The notes below the pieces were generated by a model, which saw only the letters and a program-made list of their open reading frames with translations, was not told the origin of the DNA and ran no database searches. Positions 61,988 through 64,000 of a DNA stretch of 64,000 nucleotides are shown here, piece by piece. The stretch is from Roseateles_B sp041912595 (GTDB taxonomy: Bacteria; Pseudomonadota; Gammaproteobacteria; Burkholderiales; Burkholderiaceae_C). The stretch covers positions 1 to 64,000 of the forward strand of contig JAYRMR010000023.1 of NCBI GenBank assembly GCA_041912595.1, given 5' to 3'. Every line of letters begins with the position of its first letter. Position 1 is the stretch's first letter. Position numbers and translations under genes: made by a program.

Positions 61988-63353
61988 GCTTGTCCAGACG
62001 GCGGTAGAGCGCGGCGCGGGACACGCCCAGGCGCCGCGCGGCCTCGCTGACATTGCCTTGGGCCTGGCGCATGGCCTCGTCCAGCGCGGCGCGTTCGCGC
62101 TCGGCCAGGGTCAGGCCGGCGGACGGGCGATCCGCCTCCACACGGGCCGCGCCGGGCGCCGCGAGCACGTCCAGCTGGAAGTCCGCCGGCTCGAACTGAT
62201 CGCCCGGTGCCAGGATCACGGCCCGCTCGCAGGCCTGGCGGAGGTCCCGCACATTGCCCGGCCAGTCGTGCGCCTGCAAGCGCTGCATCGCGGCGGCGCT
62301 CAGCGGGCGCGGCGGGCGGCCGTGCTCGGCAGCGAAGCGGGCCAGGAAGTGGGTGGCCAGCTGCGGGATGTCCTCGCGCCGCGCCCGCAGCGGCGGCACG
62401 CGCAGCACGATGGTGTTGAGGCGGTAGAGCAGATCGGGCCGGAAGCGCTGCGGGTCGAAGAGTGCCGTCTCGTCGAGGTTGGTCGCACTGACGATGCGGG
62501 CCTGCAGCGGCAGCGGCGTGTCCGCGCCCAGCGGCGTGAACTCGCGCCGCTCGAGCACGGCCAGCAGGCGCGCCTGCCCCGCCATCGACAGATTGCCGAT
62601 CTCGTCCAGCAGCAGCGTGCCGCCGGCCGCCGCCAGGAAGCGGCCGGGGCGGTCCTGGCGTGCGTCGGTGTAGCTGCCACGGCGGTGGCCGAAGAGCTCG
62701 CTCTCGAGCAGGGTGTCCGGCAGCGAGCCCAGGTCCACGGCCAGCAGCGGGCGCTGCCGGCGCGACGAGCGCTCGTGCAGCTCGCGCGCGACCAGCTCCT
62801 TGCCCGCCCCCATCTCGCCCAGCACCAGCACATGCGCGTCCGTCGCGGCCACGGCGGCGATCAGGCGACGCAGCTCCTGCATCGCCGGCGATTGCCCGAG
62901 CAGCGCGCTCGGCGGGCCGTCCTCCGTCACCGCATCGGCCAGCGGGGACGGATGGCGCAGCGCCAGGGCCGCGGCCACGGCGGCCAGCAGCCGCGGGTGG
63001 TCCCAGGGCTTGGTGATGAAGTCCAGCGCGCCCGCCTTGAGCGCCTGGACGGCCAGCTCCACGCCGGCGTAGGCCGTCATCACGATCACCTGGGGCGCGC
63101 CGGGCTGCTGCCTCAGCTGGCGCAGCAACGCCAGCCCCTGCGCGCCATCGCTGTGGCCCGGCAGGAAGTTCATGTCCAGCAGCAGCAGGTCGGGCTGCCA
63201 TTGCGCGATCGTCGCGGCCAGCTCCGCCGGGCGCGCCAGGCAGCGGACCTCGCCAAAGCGTCGCTGCAGCAGCAGGCGAGCGGCGATGCCGACGTCCGGG
63301 TCGTCGTCGAGCACAAGGAGGCGGGCCGGGCGGGTCAGCATGGGCGCGACCAT
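61977..63353 (-). CDS. NtrC-family response regulator with variant GAFTGA motif
   Basis: A 458-residue regulator: receiver (phosphoacceptor Asp60 in LLLLDMNF), AAA+ sigma-54 activation domain (Walker A GEMGAGKE about 179-186, Walker B GGTLLLDEI) and a Fis-type helix-turn-helix (NVSEAARRLGVSRAALYRRL) at the C-terminus. The sigma-54 contact loop reads GSYTDA (226-231) instead of GAFTGA. The start at 63353 (MVAPMLTRPARL) is chosen; 63341 is the alternative. Its likely target is the sigma-54 promoter at 63474 in front of the hlyD-type gene. A palindrome 31 bases upstream of its start suggests autoregulation. Confidence 0.92.
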   Translation of the reverse strand: MVAPMLTRPARLLVLDDDPDVGIAARLLLQRRFGEVRCLARPAELAATIAQWQPDLLLLDMNFLPGHSDGAQGLALLRQLRQQPGAPQVIVMTAYAGVELAVQALKAGALDFITKPWDHPRLLAAVAAALALRHPSPLADAVTEDGPPSALLGQSPAMQELRRLIAAVAATDAHVLVLGEMGAGKELVARELHERSSRRQRPLLAVDLGSLPDTLLESELFGHRRGSYTDARQDRPGRFLAAAGGTLLLDEIGNLSMAGQARLLAVLERREFTPLGADTPLPLQARIVSATNLDETALFDPQRFRPDLLYRLNTIVLRVPPLRARREDIPQLATHFLARFAAEHGRPPRPLSAAAMQRLQAHDWPGNVRDLRQACERAVILAPGDQFEPADFQLDVLAAPGAARVEADRPSAGLTLAERERAALDEAMRQAQGNVSEAARRLGVSRAALYRRLDKHGL

Positions 63354-63383
63354 ACCAGCCCCGCCCCTGGGGCGGCCAGCGAC

Positions 63384-63431
63384 TGTCCGGATCCGGACAC
63401 CCGGGCGCCCCGGCTGTGCCGCCCCCGGACA
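63384..63431. promoter_or_regulatory. Palindromic activator sites (UAS) for the NtrC-like regulator
   Basis: TGTCCGGATCCGGACA at 63384-63399 is a perfect 16-bp palindrome. A weaker copy, TGTGCCGCCCCCGGACA, begins 31 bases further on (63415-63431), three helical turns away. They lie 75-105 bases upstream of the sigma-54 promoter, as enhancer sites usually do. The link to this regulator is inferred from position. Confidence 0.75.
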
Positions 63432-63473
63432 GCGCCGCGCGCTGCGACCCCGGCCACAGGCGCTGCCGGCCGC

Positions 63474-63489
63474 TGGCATGCGCCTTGCG
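63474..63489 (+). promoter_or_regulatory. Sigma-54 promoter (-24/-12)
   Basis: CTGGCATG-CGCC-TTGCG matches the sigma-54 consensus TGGCACG-N4-TTGC with the invariant GG and GC ten bases apart. Transcription would begin near 63500, just before the hlyD-type coding region. Confidence 0.85.
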
Positions 63490-63567
63490 ATGAGGCCTGG
63501 CATGCCACGCTCGACTGAGACTCCCACCGCGCCGCCCGCTCACTTGCGGGCCCTGTCCGGCGCCGCC

Positions 63568-64000
63568 ATGGACCGCCCGCTGCCGCCCAGCCGCTGGCGG
63601 CATGCGCGCCGGGCCGCCTGGGGCCTGCTGCCGGCGCTGGCCCTGCTCGCCTGGGCGCTCGCCCCGCAGGGCTTGCGGGTCCAGGCCCGTGACCTGCAAT
63701 GGGCGACCGTCGAGCAGGGCCCATTCCTGGACGAGCTCACGCTGCGGGCGCAGGCGCAGCCGCAGGAGCAGCGGATGATCGATGCGACCGAGGGCGGGCG
63801 TGTCGAGGCCGTGCAGGTCCGGGACGGGCAGACGATCACGGCGGGCCAGACGCTGGTGCAGCTTTCCAATCCGCAGCGTGAGCAGGAGGTGCTGGCCCGC
63901 ACGGCCGAGGTGGCGCAGCAGCTCGCCAACCTGTCCCTGCTGCGCGCGGCCCAGGCCGGCGCGCAGGCGCAGTGGCGGCGCGAGCTGGCCCAGCGCCGGC
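63568..64000 (+). CDS. HlyD/RND-type efflux periplasmic adaptor, 3' truncated by the window edge
   Basis: At least 144 residues of a membrane-fusion protein. One N-terminal membrane helix (GLLPALALLAWALAPQG) is followed by a barrel/lipoyl half (DATEGGRVEAVQVRDGQT, ITAGQTLVQLSNPQREQE) and the beginning of the coiled-coil hairpin. The lipoyl motif GGRVEAV..VRDGQTI is diagnostic. The start is uncertain: ATGs at 63490, 63502 and 63568 are in frame. I choose 63568 because the sigma-54 start point near 63500 excludes 63490 and nearly excludes 63502. It probably leads an ABC-exporter operon beyond the window. Confidence 0.88.
   Translation, partial: MDRPLPPSRWRHARRAAWGLLPALALLAWALAPQGLRVQARDLQWATVEQGPFLDELTLRAQAQPQEQRMIDATEGGRVEAVQVRDGQTITAGQTLVQLSNPQREQEVLARTAEVAQQLANLSLLRAAQAGAQAQWRRELAQRR

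Overview
This is a 64-kb chromosomal window at very high GC from a Gram-negative bacterium. Lipoproteins, a TonB-dependent receptor, a BaeSR-type two-component system, and the liu, bio and thi gene sets and their arrangement all point to a betaproteobacterium of the order Burkholderiales. The Roseateles/Mitsuaria/Pelomonas group is my best guess, from the style of the genes only. I see no rRNA, tRNA, CRISPR array, insertion sequence or prophage. Both ends cut through genes: a YgiQ-type radical SAM protein on the left and an HlyD-type efflux adaptor on the right.

Layout. 0-5.3 kb: YgiQ end, the small envelope genes yqjE/yqjK, a receiver-GGDEF-EAL protein and a YqjD-like DUF883 protein. 5.4-9.6 kb: a BaeSR-type pair divergent from a Spy-like periplasmic gene with a good BaeR-box match between them, then a dihaem cytochrome peroxidase lipoprotein. 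9.7-12.5 kb: a FemAB/CelD-like acetyltransferase and alanine dehydrogenase. 12.65-14.4 kb: a cytoplasmic gingipain/caspase-fold (C25-like) peptidase with an 81-residue partner, the most likely undescribed system here. 14.6-16.1 kb: a VOC protein and a repeat-rich protein.

16.3-28.1 kb: one long minus-strand gene train. It encodes leucine/isovalerate catabolism (methylcrotonyl-CoA carboxylase, methylglutaconyl-CoA hydratase, HMG-CoA lyase). Embedded in it are bioA-bioF-bioD-bioB, which make the biotin that the carboxylase needs, and a VapBC toxin-antitoxin pair. A divergent TetR regulator sits at its head, and two identical 15-bp sites in inverted orientation flank the shared promoter region. 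bioA carries an in-frame 3 x 28-residue insertion made of a hairpin-rich 84-bp repeat.

28.2-33.1 kb: chalcone-isomerase-like protein, outer-membrane porin-like protein, large TonB-dependent receptor. 33.5-36.6 kb: copper module (chaperone, CopA ATPase, CueR) with two divergent MerR-type promoters. 36.7-39.7 kb: a GspE/MshE-type ATPase with putative c-di-GMP-binding motifs, followed by a pseudo-kinase/pseudo-receiver protein. 39.8-42.9 kb: pirin, DoxX, azoreductase and a divergent LysR regulator. 43.0-50 kb: TonB-family protein, then a TPP riboswitch and thiC-thiO-thiS-thiG-thiDE. 50-58.7 kb: DSD1-type PLP enzyme, EamA exporter, CAP-domain lipoprotein with a long Pro-Ala/Pro-Thr hexanucleotide repeat, DUF6445-like oxygenase, lone receiver, a 57-residue secreted twin-CX3C peptide, membrane glutaredoxin and a very long S9 peptidase. 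58.7-64 kb: HEXXH lipoprotein, carboxylesterase, NtrY-like kinase and NtrC-like regulator, with a sigma-54 promoter and a palindromic activator site in front of the hlyD-type gene.

Much of the window concerns cofactor supply (biotin, thiamine), envelope and metal stress, and second-messenger control. All functions are read from sequence motifs by eye; no search or alignment was run.
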